Assembly (NCBI GenBank): GCA_944470555.2
Contig: OX104128.1
Coordinates: 58,101,257 to 58,165,256, forward strand
Length of the DNA stretch: 64,000 nt
Direction of reading: 5' to 3'
Origin: Heterobilharzia americana
Taxonomy: Eukaryota > Platyhelminthes > Trematoda > Strigeidida > Schistosomatidae
Of this stretch, positions 45,263 through 58,100 are shown one piece after another. The position numbers and the translations under genes were made by a program. How positions within the stretch are numbered: the stretch's first letter is position 1; the number at the start of each line of letters is the position of its first letter. Below the pieces are notes generated by a model, which saw only the letters and a program-made list of their open reading frames with translations, made no database searches and was not told where the DNA came from.

Positions 45263-45694
45263 TACCTAATTATTCCCATCCTGCACAGACAGGGGTCACG
45301 GCAGTCGCCTAACCGTCCCAGCAACCCATAACTCCTCAAGCACTCTACAAATTACAGCTTACTAACCTATAAAACATCCAAAACACCGGGGCTAAAAGAA
45401 AGAAGGCAGAGGGGATTTACTTGTCCACTGCACGGGTGAAATGAACAACTCGAACCAAACCATAAGAACTAGACGCGAGTGATCAGAATCTACCAGTTTT
45501 CTAAGCTCGCACTATCAGTATTGGATATTGGATCCATGGATTCTAGACGTGAAATTCAGTTAAGTGAAAGCTTCTTCTATTCCGTCAACAAATATTTGAG
45601 CCACTTGTACCAAATAGAAGCTAGCATTGGATGTTGTACTTAAAGGTCGCTTGTAGGTCTGTTTAAAGCGGCACCTACGGAAATATTTAATGAA
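45263..45694 (+). other. Likely 5' leader region of HEATR5B
   Basis: Between the pyrimidine tract and the start codon. Contains a TATAAAA at 45368-45374 that could be a core promoter element or chance. No long frame continuous with the CDS is seen upstream of the ATG. Confidence 0.35.
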
Positions 45695-46129
45695 ATGAGC
45701 ACTTCACTTTTGTTTGATGAAGCGACATATGAGAAACTTCCTGAAGTCAAAAAGCCTGTTTATGTATTTGACTGGTTGTGTTCACTCGAAAAAAGACTGT
45801 TGGTGGAGAACAAACAAGTAATCAAGGAATGTCAGGAAGATCTGGTACAACAGCTGTTGTCCCACCTAACACATGCTCCTGGCCGTCCAACACACAAGCT
45901 ATTGGGTCGTTGTTTTGCAAATCTGTTTCTAGTAGGTGATTCGCTCCTGCTTTACACAGCTGTCAACACATGTAACGGACTTCTTAAATGTCGTGATGAT
46001 GGTCCTACTAGTATCAATAGTCGTCTAGCAGCACTAAGCTGCCTTGGAGCTATATATAAACGCCTTGGACGTATGATAGGTCGCTCATTTGAAGATAGTG
46101 TTATCATAATGGTGAAGCTGATCAAACAG
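45695..46129 (+). CDS. HEATR5B: HEATR5B exon 1 (residues 1-145)
   Basis: ATG in AATGAAATGAGC begins MSTSLLFDEATYEKLPEVKK, whose position relative to the conserved PVYVFDWL block matches the vertebrate start, so this ATG is preferred. The exon ends LIKQ|GTAATG, phase 0. Reading on into the intron stops after three codons. Confidence 0.92.
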
Positions 46130-49100
46130 GTAATGTATTTCTGAATATATACGATCATTACTTGTCTAAAATAATGCACGTGGAAGTTGACCTACTTACC
46201 ACTGATTAACTAAATTTTCGTTCGAAGTGATCGAAACCTGCTTGATGTTGTGAGTGAAGCATCTTGTAATACGATCGGCTTTCAAGCGCTCTTTGTCCAA
46301 TAGCAGTGTGATCTGAATTTTGTCATTAGTTTCACTTATGACTACTATTCATAAATTTGTCAGAATCTCAATGCTAGAGTATGCACTCAATCTTGAATAG
46401 ATGTCTCAAACTATTTTAAAAATTACCCTAGGATCGTCATTCGTCAATCAAAGTATGTTTTTTAGAGGCACGTCTGCTACATCGTTCGCACATGTTAATT
46501 GTCCTACTTTGCGAAAAGGAAGTATTGTTGCGAGTAGCTAATCATTAGTCTAATGATCTTTGATTCAAATTGTCATTTGTTCTGAATTCAGTACCGATGT
46601 TCAACGAGACTTACGATTGCCACTCTATTTATAACGCATCGTAATGCACTCCATATCTGTTGGAATTCCTGCTGGTGGGTGTTTATTTGAAGAAAGCAGT
46701 ATAATAAAAAATGTTTAGATTAGCCAAGTGATGAATTTTGTTCGGATGCATAATATACTTGAACTGATATAAAGAAATAGAAACTGCTCACCAACATTGA
46801 CACATCGTCTATAAACTGGAGGCTCAAATTGATTTCAGTTTTTCGCATAATTAAGGCTTGGGACGTGTTTTAACTTAAGCGCTATGCTGCCAGACACTTA
46901 GATTTAACAATCCAGGGAGAATAATAACTCTTGGTTGGCCACATGCGTAACTTTGTAAATCACTGATTATAAGGATTGTATTCCTATTCATTTTAACTTG
47001 TTATTTCAATCATCTTGTTGACCGTTTTATAAGCAACTTCAAAAGTCGCTGTATGAACTGGCCTCCGCCATCCTGTTGTCAAGACTGAAACATGAAATGT
47101 TATGAACTTATGGTTTTGACTATACTGTCACATATCTCGTGAAGTTGTAATTCACTGACTTTCCATCCAAGATGTCGATTTTATCACGTTTAAAAAAGCA
47201 GTAGGTTGAAACGGCTGTTCGTTTCTGCCATTGCAGTCAAGCTTATCAATCGGACAGTTCTGAATGAGGGTTACAGAGAGGAAAATGTCTTCAACTGGAG
47301 TATAGAGACTATGTCGTTTTAATGTGCGATTGTATAAAGTGTATTTTAGCCGCACTTGGTGATCAATAACTGCATGAGATTATGACAATCAGGGTACCAA
47401 ATACCTTTGCATGAACCCGTACTCAGTCACTCGTGTTGATGAACAGTTGAAAATAGTGTTTTTCTATAGTTCTAAGTGCTAGGAAGGATGTGATGTTCGA
47501 TTTTCAGTTATATTAGTTAGTCCTGTTGGCATTCGCTAACTTAGGTTATCTTCGACTGGCTGGCTTTATAATGGCGATGCTTCGGTTTGCATATGAAACT
47601 TGACATCCGGAACTCAAGGTTCCCTACAATTCTGCATTCGACAACTATTGTGCCCGGAGAAAGCACTGCATCTGGTAGAAGAATCAGGTAAGTAATTCTG
47701 AGATTGGCCATCTTTTTTTAATGTGATGAAGGATGTCATTCACCGATTAATTTCATTTTCAATAATCACCTATGGTTATGATACGTATTACGAATATCGT
47801 CGCAGCGACATCCGTTCTATTCATGGTTTACTGGCTTGAGAACTGGGTAGATGAGGTGAATAAGTAGTCAGTTTACGAAAAAGCGCTGTTATGAGAAGGA
47901 TAGCTTTGTTGGTGCCTCACGGAGTGGTCTGAAAGATCATTGGACTTCGTACCTTGAGAAAACTTATTATTTTTAATCAAGGCTTGTAGCGATCTTTTGG
48001 TGTCTTTTATCTTCGAAAAGTAGTGAAAGCTTTCTGAATATCGATCATAGGAGTGATTCTTTTTTTATTTTCATAATGTGATATTTTGTGTGGAGAATCT
48101 TTTAGGCATGCGTGTTGTGCAGGACCTATGCTTGAAGTATGGCGAATAAAACTGATCTTTTTTAATTAAATATTTCAAAATATGATTCATCCGACTATCC
48201 TTTCTTTCCCACTTTGCAGTCTGAGTCCCAAGTTCGCTGTGAAACTATGAATACAATATGCAATCTAATTGAAGGTGTCGGTTCAGCTAGTGCTGTATGC
48301 CACAAAGAGATATACAAAGCAGCGAAGATATGTATGACAGATCGAGTACTTTATGTGCGTGTTGCAGCAGCTAAAGTGAGTGGATTCAATAGATGAGTAT
48401 TTATTTTATGACAATGCGTATTTTTCTCACAGTGGATATGATCCACTAATGAAGCAGGATTTTCAGCTGTTTTCCGTCAAGATAAAAATTTTGCTCCATG
48501 CTTTGTAGATATACATAGTAATCTATGTAATATGCCTTCGTAAGACTGCTCTCTTTCGGTGAAATCATCGTGTGGGCAATGCTGAAGTCAGGTGAAGGGC
48601 ACTAGGCAAGATAGGCAAGTCGATTGACGAGGTAGTGAACCCTAGTCGACTGAGATGACTGGTTTGGACATGTGCTGCACATACTGAGTCACCGCCTACT
48701 TCGATGTGACACGTTAGGGGAAGCTAAATTTGTTTGAAAAAGGGTTTAGGGTGGCCACGCCAAGACGTTAAACCAGTGTATAAAGTCCCTGACTGTTGGT
48801 ATGAGCCGTGTGATGAGATGTAGACTACTGCATGGCTGGTTGGGGTCTTCAAGACATTGCGAACCAATGGTTGAGAACTCCTGATGACATAGCTAGAACT
48901 CAGTCACAATGGTTCAGTTTTATTCACTCTTTAACATCTAAGCTTGAATATTTGAACTAACATTTGCATTCAGATTGTTCATTCTCTCACACAACTTTGT
49001 CTTCTTTGATATCAGTCTTCTATCTACTTGTTCTTTGTGTACTAGTGGGAAGTGTGGCAGGTTAAACCGATGCACCTGTGCTTGTTTTTATCTGTTTGTC

Positions 49101-52100
49101 TGATATTGCTGTCTATGAACTAGTGGGGAAAAAAACAAATTAGTATGAGATATGCACCTTTTCTTGGACTTAGTTTCTCTTTAGAAGGGTCAAAATAATT
49201 CTAATTGGTAGTTTTCATCAGTTGATATTTAGATGAAGTGATCTTTGCATTGTCATTTTATTCGTTTTCTCCAGCAATATTTGTTCACAACTTTCGAAAG
49301 GCACCTTAAATGGGAAATTAGAGTAAAACTTGAGCAGCGATAAATTATTATTACATTTTAGTTCCTCCATTTGTTCCGCCGTAGTTATACTACTTTCCTT
49401 ACTGGATGACACTAGATTGTTTTTTCTCTATAATTATGCAAGATAACCACACAAATTTCACTCATGGTGTTTACATTCCTATAGTCTATCGGAGAATACT
49501 ATGCTTAAGAAGCTGTTGCTTGCACTAGAAAAACTTCAGAAACGTTTTCTTTTCCTTCCTAGACACACTGGAATTACATTAAAATAAATTATTATTGTGA
49601 TTAAATCAGACTCAACTATCATTTTTCCAGAAAACTTGTAAAAACCATGGTCTGGTTACTGATGTTATTAATTCAATCTGAGTAGTAACAGAATTTCTCT
49701 TGGTTTAGTAAATCAGTTTAACTTTAGTGGTAAAGTGTTATATAGGTACTGATCGCGGTCAAGTTTACTGTTCATTCATTTATTTTAAGTGTCTACTTTC
49801 TTACTCAATTCTTATGATAAAGCGAAAAATGTTTTAAAGTTGACTGTGTAATATTACTTAGTGTGGATGAACTTTTTTCGGCTACATTTAAATGCACCTA
49901 CTCACCCCCTTATTTCTCTTCGTCTACAGTGTTTATACTTCCTGGTTGATCATTCAAATTCAATTCACACCAGTGAATTAGAAGCAACTGTTAGTCTATG
50001 CCTTCGATGTTTGGATGGAGCTAATTATGCAACTCGAATTGAAGCTTCACGCACGCTTGGACATTTGTTGGCGAAAACTCAACGTAAAAAAGGGATTGAT
50101 CAAGGATCTGATGCGAATAGTAGTGGTCCTGTTGGAACATCTGGTAAGTTAACGAAGATCAGTGTCATCTTATGTCCTTCTTTTCTTAGAGAATATTTTT
50201 AGCACTACCAATATGTATCCTGATTGATTTTATCTCTTTATTCGTAACTGTGAAGAGCCTAAATTTACTTTTTTTTAATGGTACCGTGAGGTATTCAGTG
50301 AGTGGGGATACGTAACGCGTGCCCTAACCACTTTACCTGGTAAAGATACAGAACCTCAACTGACTGACCTCTTACCGGAGACTCTGTGCCTAAAAGTAAA
50401 ATTACTAGTGTGGTGGATCCACCGCATATGAGCAACGCTACGAAGATAATGGCATTTTTTGTAGTCATATTTCACATCTACAGGGTACAGCAGAACAAAC
50501 TGTTGCGCAGCACGTTTAAACTTTAATAGGCAATCAGGTATCTTACTGATGCAATATGTGGCGTAAGCTGGCAAAAGAAAACCAAGCCTTTTATACACCG
50601 TGCGGAGATTTCGTCGGTGACGGATACACTAGGGGTAATTCAGCTTTCTAATGAGGTGAAGCGGTTGGCGCACTCAACCATCTTACTTCCTATCATCAGA
50701 TGAGGTCGTCATATGATTTCTGTTGCGGTTTTGCAAAGATGTATTTATGGGACTCCGTGGGATTCAGCGGAAAAAGTATTTATTTAGTTGTAAAACAACA
50801 ACTCAGAAAAGCAGTTAGTTTGTCCACCGGGAGAATTCCGATGGAAGCTCGAAATGCATAGAACATCCGGATCACTTCACCTGGTGCATTTTCATAATCT
50901 CATCAACTGGGTTGTTTTTTTTCAAGTAGATGTTCTGGTAATGACACAAATGAGCTTCTATTGCATTTATAATTGTTTTCACTATACTCTAAGATGGTAT
51001 CTTCATACACGTAAGCGTCTCTATAATTAGGATTAAAAGTAAAACATAAGCGATCATTCAAACCTTTCGCTTCATGATCATCAAGATCAACATAGGACCA
51101 GGAAGTTACCACACCTCATATCAGCATATCAAGTAACAAATCAATAAAATGGAAGCTGAAACTAATATATTCATGGCTCATCTCGGGTGAACAAGTCTGG
51201 ACATTGCGATCAAGGAAACGACACATTACTACAGGTATGTTGATGATACTTTCATCGTTTGTGATGATATGAATCATGCGTCAAAGTTGTTCGACACCTT
51301 CAATCAAGCTCACCCAAATATTAATTTTACGATGGAATATGAATAAGAGGACAGATCCAATTTTCGGGATCTAAGTTTAAGATGGAGATGTGATAGTACA
51401 GTTGAGAAAGCTATCCACAGAAAAGAGAAGTAAATTAGTCAGTACCTTCACTATAATAGCTTTTGTCCTGTCAGCTATAAGCGTGGTTTAATCAGGACGG
51501 TATTCACTAGACTAAAAAAGCTGTGCTCAAAAAGATAAACAAGAAGAAGAATTTGGTGTAATTGAGAAGGCTCTTATAGAGAATGAATATTCGAAGAAAT
51601 TCATCATAAAGCATGGAAAAGAGTTTATTGAGAGATCGAAACATCCAACCGTTAAGAAGAAGACTGTTTTCCTTCATCAACGGTGATGAAACATCTGAAA
51701 GAATAGACAGAAGAATAAAACCTGCACTGGGAAGGAGCTTCCCTCCTGCCAGACTGATCTCAGTTTACAATACAGTATGCTCAGTAACACAGTCGAAAGC
51801 AGACAAATACCCGTTTCACGTCACTTCTAACTGGGTATATCAATTCACCTGTGCTTGTGGAAGCAAGTACATAGGACGGACTGAAAGAAGGGTGTCTACT
51901 CGATTTTATGAGCATATTCCAAGAAATCTATGTCTGAATGGTAGCAAGGTCTTTAAACGCGCAATCACCAGGCATCTGATGGAAACAGGACATCAAATAG
52001 ATGCTTCTCAATCTTTCAGGATAATTAACAAACGAAGAACACTTCTATTACGGTTTGCAGAGGCTCTCGCTATCAAACATTTTCAACCTGACCTATGTAC

Positions 52101-55100
52101 TCAGAAGGATATTCTTTACCTTGGTAAATGTATATAATTTTTTGCATATGTATGTATATAGTCTTCCCTTTCTTTTTGATTGCATCATCTCTTCATTAAT
52201 TACTTACTGGATATTAATCACTTTACGATCTTCAAGTTTTTCGTGTAATTACGTAACCTACTAGCACTTTTACACTGGTTTTCGTTTGTTGTCCCCCCAC
52301 TCCACAGCTCCAGAATTTTCCCTCTCATCAGATATAAATAGCCATAGATTTTGACTAAGATATGTAACTATAAGTCCTATGTTTCCTTGACTGATTACCT
52401 TATTGTTAATCCTGGATTTCAAATCTCCATTTGTTTCTACGTGTTTAAAGTATGTTATATTATGTTATTATTACTACCAATAACTCATTCAGTTGTAGGC
52501 TGTTTGCAGCTGATGAAAGGCCATGAAATAAATTGAGCCCATTTTATTCTGCAAATGTCTTTGTTCTTGCATTGTTCAAATTTGTCAAGGGAACTAAACG
52601 CATGATATTTCTGAAAAGAGAAATCGGTCAAAAGACGTAGAAATGGAAAGTAGCAAAAGAAGGGGAGGAAGAATGACATGATGAGGTTAAGTATAGCGGT
52701 TGTTGTGAGGGTAATGTGTGTATGCATCTGCGCCACTGACATCGATTCTGAGCCATATCACCTAGAGTCCCAAACCAATGGTTTCTCTTGTCCCTCAGAC
52801 CCCAACCTGCTTATCTGCATCGCCCTACTTGGATTAAACGAACAGTGAAGGTCTTCATGCATTGATGCCATGTTTTCGTCTGGTCGCCCCGGGCCTTTTT
52901 CCAGTCTGAACCTACTTCCGCCAACATTTTATGACGAGGTAGATGGTGACTAGGCATACGTAACACATGTCCCAACCTGCTATCTCAGTTGATAAAAGTC
53001 CACTGACTTACCTCTCCTGCCTAAAACTGTACGCCTGACTTCTGCGTTACTCACGCGGTGACACCGCCAAACACGGCCTGTGCTACGTGTGCAACGGTGG
53101 TCAAATACCTGAAGCCTTCTCTCTTCTTCTACGTTTATAGCCCATGTTTTACAGCCATAGAGTTGAACAGAGCGGACTGCAGCACTGTACACTTGATCCT
53201 TCATGAAAAATCGGGTGTCGCTGCGGCACCACAGATAGCGTAAGTTGTTAGTCGGAGTACTGTTGAAGACCAGTTCTGGAACAACAATTTGCATTTGGGT
53301 GGCGAGATACGCATCCAAAACATTCTCAAACTACCACTCAAGTTATTCAGAAGACTCTGCATCTTGTCATCGTCTTCACCTAACATGACTATGTCATCTG
53401 CGTATTCTAGGTCTACCAAAGATTCTCCTGTGATTAGGCCAATCCCTGTGTAGTCGAATGATGAGAGGGAGACATTCGTTAGAAAGTCTATAATAAAATT
53501 GAATAAGAATGGAAAGAGTGGGCATCGTTGATGGACGGAATTCGACGTACACAACTCAAACGACATCTTACCATAGACTCTAACACGTCCACATGTGTTT
53601 GAGTAAACAGCGTTCAATAAGGTGTATTCGGTACCCCTTTCAATGAGACATTGCCATATGACTTCTCGATCAACGGAGTCGAATGCCACCTTCATGTCGA
53701 GAAATACAGCTATTGTTGGGCGTTGGTAAGCGTGCCTGTGTTCCAGAACCTGGCGGAATATGAATATCTACTCGATACACCCATAACCATGTCTGAAGCC
53801 TGTCTAGTTTTCTCGGACTTACTGTTCCCGAACTCCACTCAGGCGTTGAATGATTATAGAACCTATAATGTTAGACACTATGTTCATCAGGCTGATTCCT
53901 CTATGATTATCACAAGAAGACTTCTTGTTTTTCTTGAAGACTAGGATAATCAATGATTTATATTAGTCAGAGGGGATTATACTCGACTCTCATACATTTG
54001 TTAACACTTCAGTTAACTTAAAACCTTCTATCATCGTTCTTATATACCTCAAGAACTAGTTCATGTGGTCCTGTTCCCCTTCCTCGGTTCAGGTTACCTA
54101 CCGTTTTATCAACTTCCGCAAGTTCGCTTTGCTTAGTTCCATATTTTCTAATTCAGTCACTTTTCAACTAAGGATTGAGTAGTTCACATCTATCCATCAT
54201 TTTTAACTGTCAAAAATAGTTATATGAATGCAAAGTGGTTATGCTCGTAGAGTGGTAACGTTATTTGGACATACAGTTTTGTAGTATACTTGTACTGTAT
54301 AAAAAAAGCTAATTACTAACTTTACATTACCTGGATAAATCCATTCTCAACTTTTTATAATTATATTATATCGGTGTGTGTTATTTTATCTCATGTATGA
54401 GAGATTTTTTAAATGCTTAACTTGAATTTATCATGATGTTTCATTCTGCCTTTTTGACAATATGATTGACATCTACTGACACAAAAAGCTATTATCCGTT
54501 TTCAATTTGATAACCTACCTCTCTTTGTATTTCGGATTTCTTCAGTCACAGCTGAAAAACCATTGGTTGTGTTAAATCGAAATCCATTCACCAAGCATTT
54601 GGACATTCATATAGTAGACAGCAAGCCACACCTATTGTATGAGGGCTAGTAGAAATTCTACGTGGGTGCCCGAAGGTCAGTAAGGGGTGAGGCTCGAACC
54701 CATGATGCACTAGTGGTTAAAAGTCAACTTCCGAAACCAATGAGCCATAACTTCACAGTACTAATCTGTTTTATGCTCACTCAACGGACTTAATACACTA
54801 CCATCTAGTGACTATGGAGTGAAATTAACATATAGTTAAGTCATTCTACATGAGTAATGGTTGGTGAATAAGGTGTACCATTGATCCAAAGATCACAGAT
54901 TCGAGTCTTAGCTAATCTGTGATTCATTTCAAACTCAGTCATTGTGTCGCTCACACCTAGTTAATTTATTTCTTATCAAATTTACTTTAACGTTTTCATT
55001 TAAAACTGTCTGTTTTGCTTGATATATGACTGACTGACAGAGAAAATCAACATAGAACCTTTCACACGGGTCGGTCGGCTCAAGCTGCCACACTTCACAG

Positions 55101-58100
55101 CAGCACACAGAGAACAAGTGGATAGAATAAGAGTGTTTTCATAGTATATAAAGTTGTATAGAAGAATAAGCAATTTGAAGATAAAGGTTAGTACGAATAT
55201 GGAAGCTTTAGAAGATGTCGAAGAGTAAATAAACCTGCGCCATTGTGACCGATTTCTAACCATGTCACCAAGAATCCTCAACCGTTGATTCTTATCGTCT
55301 CGGGGACCTCAGCCAGGTAGTGTGCATCTCCTTACACGATTCATACTAATAGTTAGGGACTTCATCTACTGCTTCCACGTTTCACTCTGGTCACTATGAG
55401 TCTTCTTCCAAATGTGGAGGTAGGCGGTGACCTGGTATGCACAGTACATGTTCAAGCCAGTCATCTCAGTCGACTAAGGTTTACAACCTCATCAATCAAC
55501 TTGTCTACCTTGCCTAGTACCCCTCACCTGACTTCAGCATTGCTCATACATTGATACCACGAAACTCAAGCAATACTACAAAGACATATGTAATCAAAAC
55601 CTGTAACCGCTTCATGTCTTCTGCTTTTAGCGACCGTATCACTTTCATATTAAAGGGTAGAACTTTTGCTTGATATCAGTTGTTGGGGAGTATGGAGATT
55701 GCCAAGTATTTTGTATAAGCTTGGACATATTGAATGAAGTTGAAAAATTATCGACCATTTAATTCTGTTTTTATCTAATAAAATTTAATTCACCCATAAG
55801 AATTCGTAAGTTAGGATGCTGATCAGTTGATTACTGTTCGGTTCCCAATTCTCTTACCAAGTGATAGCACTGCATACTCAGTTATAGTGTTCAAACCAAA
55901 TCAAAAAATATTTTTAATATTTAGCTGCCAGATTTAAAATACATAACTGGGCAATTGATACAAGTGTCAGATTGTATAGTTTACATAAATTACTAGCCCT
56001 AGTAGATAGATAACACTGTAAGTTTTGGAAAGCAAGGGGGCTTAGAGTTACAGTTTCAAAGGAAACATCAACACTTACCAGAATGCAGATACGTGTAGGT
56101 GAACGAAAGGTTTGCCACTAATTCCAGTGTTAGCAAAGAACATAAAGTCTGACATTACGGAGGTATTCGTGTAAGACGGAATGTGTTAATACCAGTTGCC
56201 TGATTCAATGCGGTGATATAGATAACAATAAATTTAGATTTATATTATAAGTATCCAGTACATAGTTATGTTACAAATGTCCTGGACGTATTTGAGCACC
56301 AAGTTCGAATTAGTCACTACGTAACTAAGTTTTAATATACAATCCCAGTGTGTTTACAAAACCAAACCAACATCTTTCTCAACGTTTCTCTGTATATTCC
56401 ACAGTTTATGCTGAATTTCATTATCCCCAACCGATAGCTGCTACCTTGACGTGGTGGTCAACCTTGCATATCACAATGACCCAACGAACTATACTGGTGG
56501 AACGCTTGTTCTCTCGAGATCCTACCATACCAGAAAGGTCTGTTGGATAGTGTTTAGACGAAAAGTAGTTACCGTTGTGGTGTAAACTGCCACACTATGA
56601 TGGGGGTCTGAGGGTGAAGTTGTACTGCTGCTAGCTGGATGGGGTGTGACAGCAGTAAGGTATTTCCCTTGGATGACCAGCAGTGCCATGCTGATGCTGC
56701 CTTCTCAGTGGAAGGGGAGGTTAGAAAAGGTCGACCCAAAAATAATACACTCCACCATGCCCCACGGTCTGCTGGGCTGGCGGTGTTGGTTCATTTGTCG
56801 TTTCCTTTAGACCATCCAGCCCCAAAAATACAAAAGTTCAAAACAATCATACTCAAAAGGCTACATGTAACAGACCTCCAGCAGATGTCCGGTGGGCTCT
56901 GTGGTCACACAAATCTCTTTCAGGTACCTTAAGAAGAAATAGCCTTCCATGCTGTGGGCAGCCGGGAAGTGTCAACTGCCCTCACAACTCAATCAGCACT
57001 CAGGTTCCATCAAGAATTTCATTATCCCTGAAGATTGAATCATCAATATTACACAACCAGAAATGATAAGTTTCTGTCAAACATTGATAACAAGCTGAAC
57101 GACCATCGAAAACCTGAAAGGACTAGACTCTTCATCAATACTCACCCACTACCCCGGGGGGGGGCGTTAAACGTCGGGGCATCAGATCCTATTGTCAGCA
57201 CATAACCATCCAATCACTGTAGAAATTCACAATTTCTATTACTTTTCAAAACAAATTAATCATTTTTGTTTAAGAATACCTTTTCTTCCTACTGTAACCA
57301 TTCAAACAGATTAATCGTAACTTTTGTGTACTATAAGTCAGTCTAAGCATTCGAACATATTTAGAAATTCTGAATAGAACATTGAGTCGTTGATTGTTGT
57401 CGTTAGGTATGGCTACTTTCATGAGAATATTGTGATATTTTTGTCGTGGCGTAAAATTTATGGAACTAAGATGTGTAGCAACTGTAATGAATGGTATTTA
57501 TTCATACTGCACTTTACTCATTTCTCCTGGTAGTTGAATTTATTGTCAAGGGCAACAACCTTGGTGTTATGTTATACTGCAAAAACTGTTTGGAACACAA
57601 AACTTGGCTTGTAATGATTATATTATTATTATTATTATTTGTCCCTTGGGCTCCTAGTGGAACATAGGGCTTCAGTAGCACATCTCTATTCCACTCTGTT
57701 CTCTGAAATCTTTTGAAACTGGCTCCACGACTGCCCACAAGCTCTCATTTCTTCCTCACACCATCTCCTCCATGTCACCCTCAGATGGGATGCTCAACTC
57801 GTCGTTTCCCATCTGGGTTCTACTCGAGGGGCTGGCCTGGCTCATGACATCGCCGAATGATCTTCTCAGTGCATGCCCAATCCATCTCCACTTCCTTCCC
57901 CTTCATATTTGTTGAGAGATAGGTTGTTGGTTGGTTCGTTGCCAGCCATCCAGCTAGCCAGCCACAGTGAGTTCCTTATTGCTCATTCTTATTATTCTGG
58001 CAATCCATCTGATCTTCAGTAAGGAGTGAGTGTAGGTGGCAGTTGTTGATGAATGTCTGTAGTTTGTTGGGAATGCCTTTTGTAACGCGCCAGGTCTCTC

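Noticed and set aside
45368..45374. TATAAAA as the HEATR5B core promoter
   Set aside because: TATA-like words are common in AT-rich DNA and no supporting initiator or transcript evidence is available.
51613..52137. A 174-residue frame as an alternative HEATR5B exon or nested gene
   Set aside because: The sequence is a PLE endonuclease continuous with a broken PLE RT; no splice context fits the host frame.
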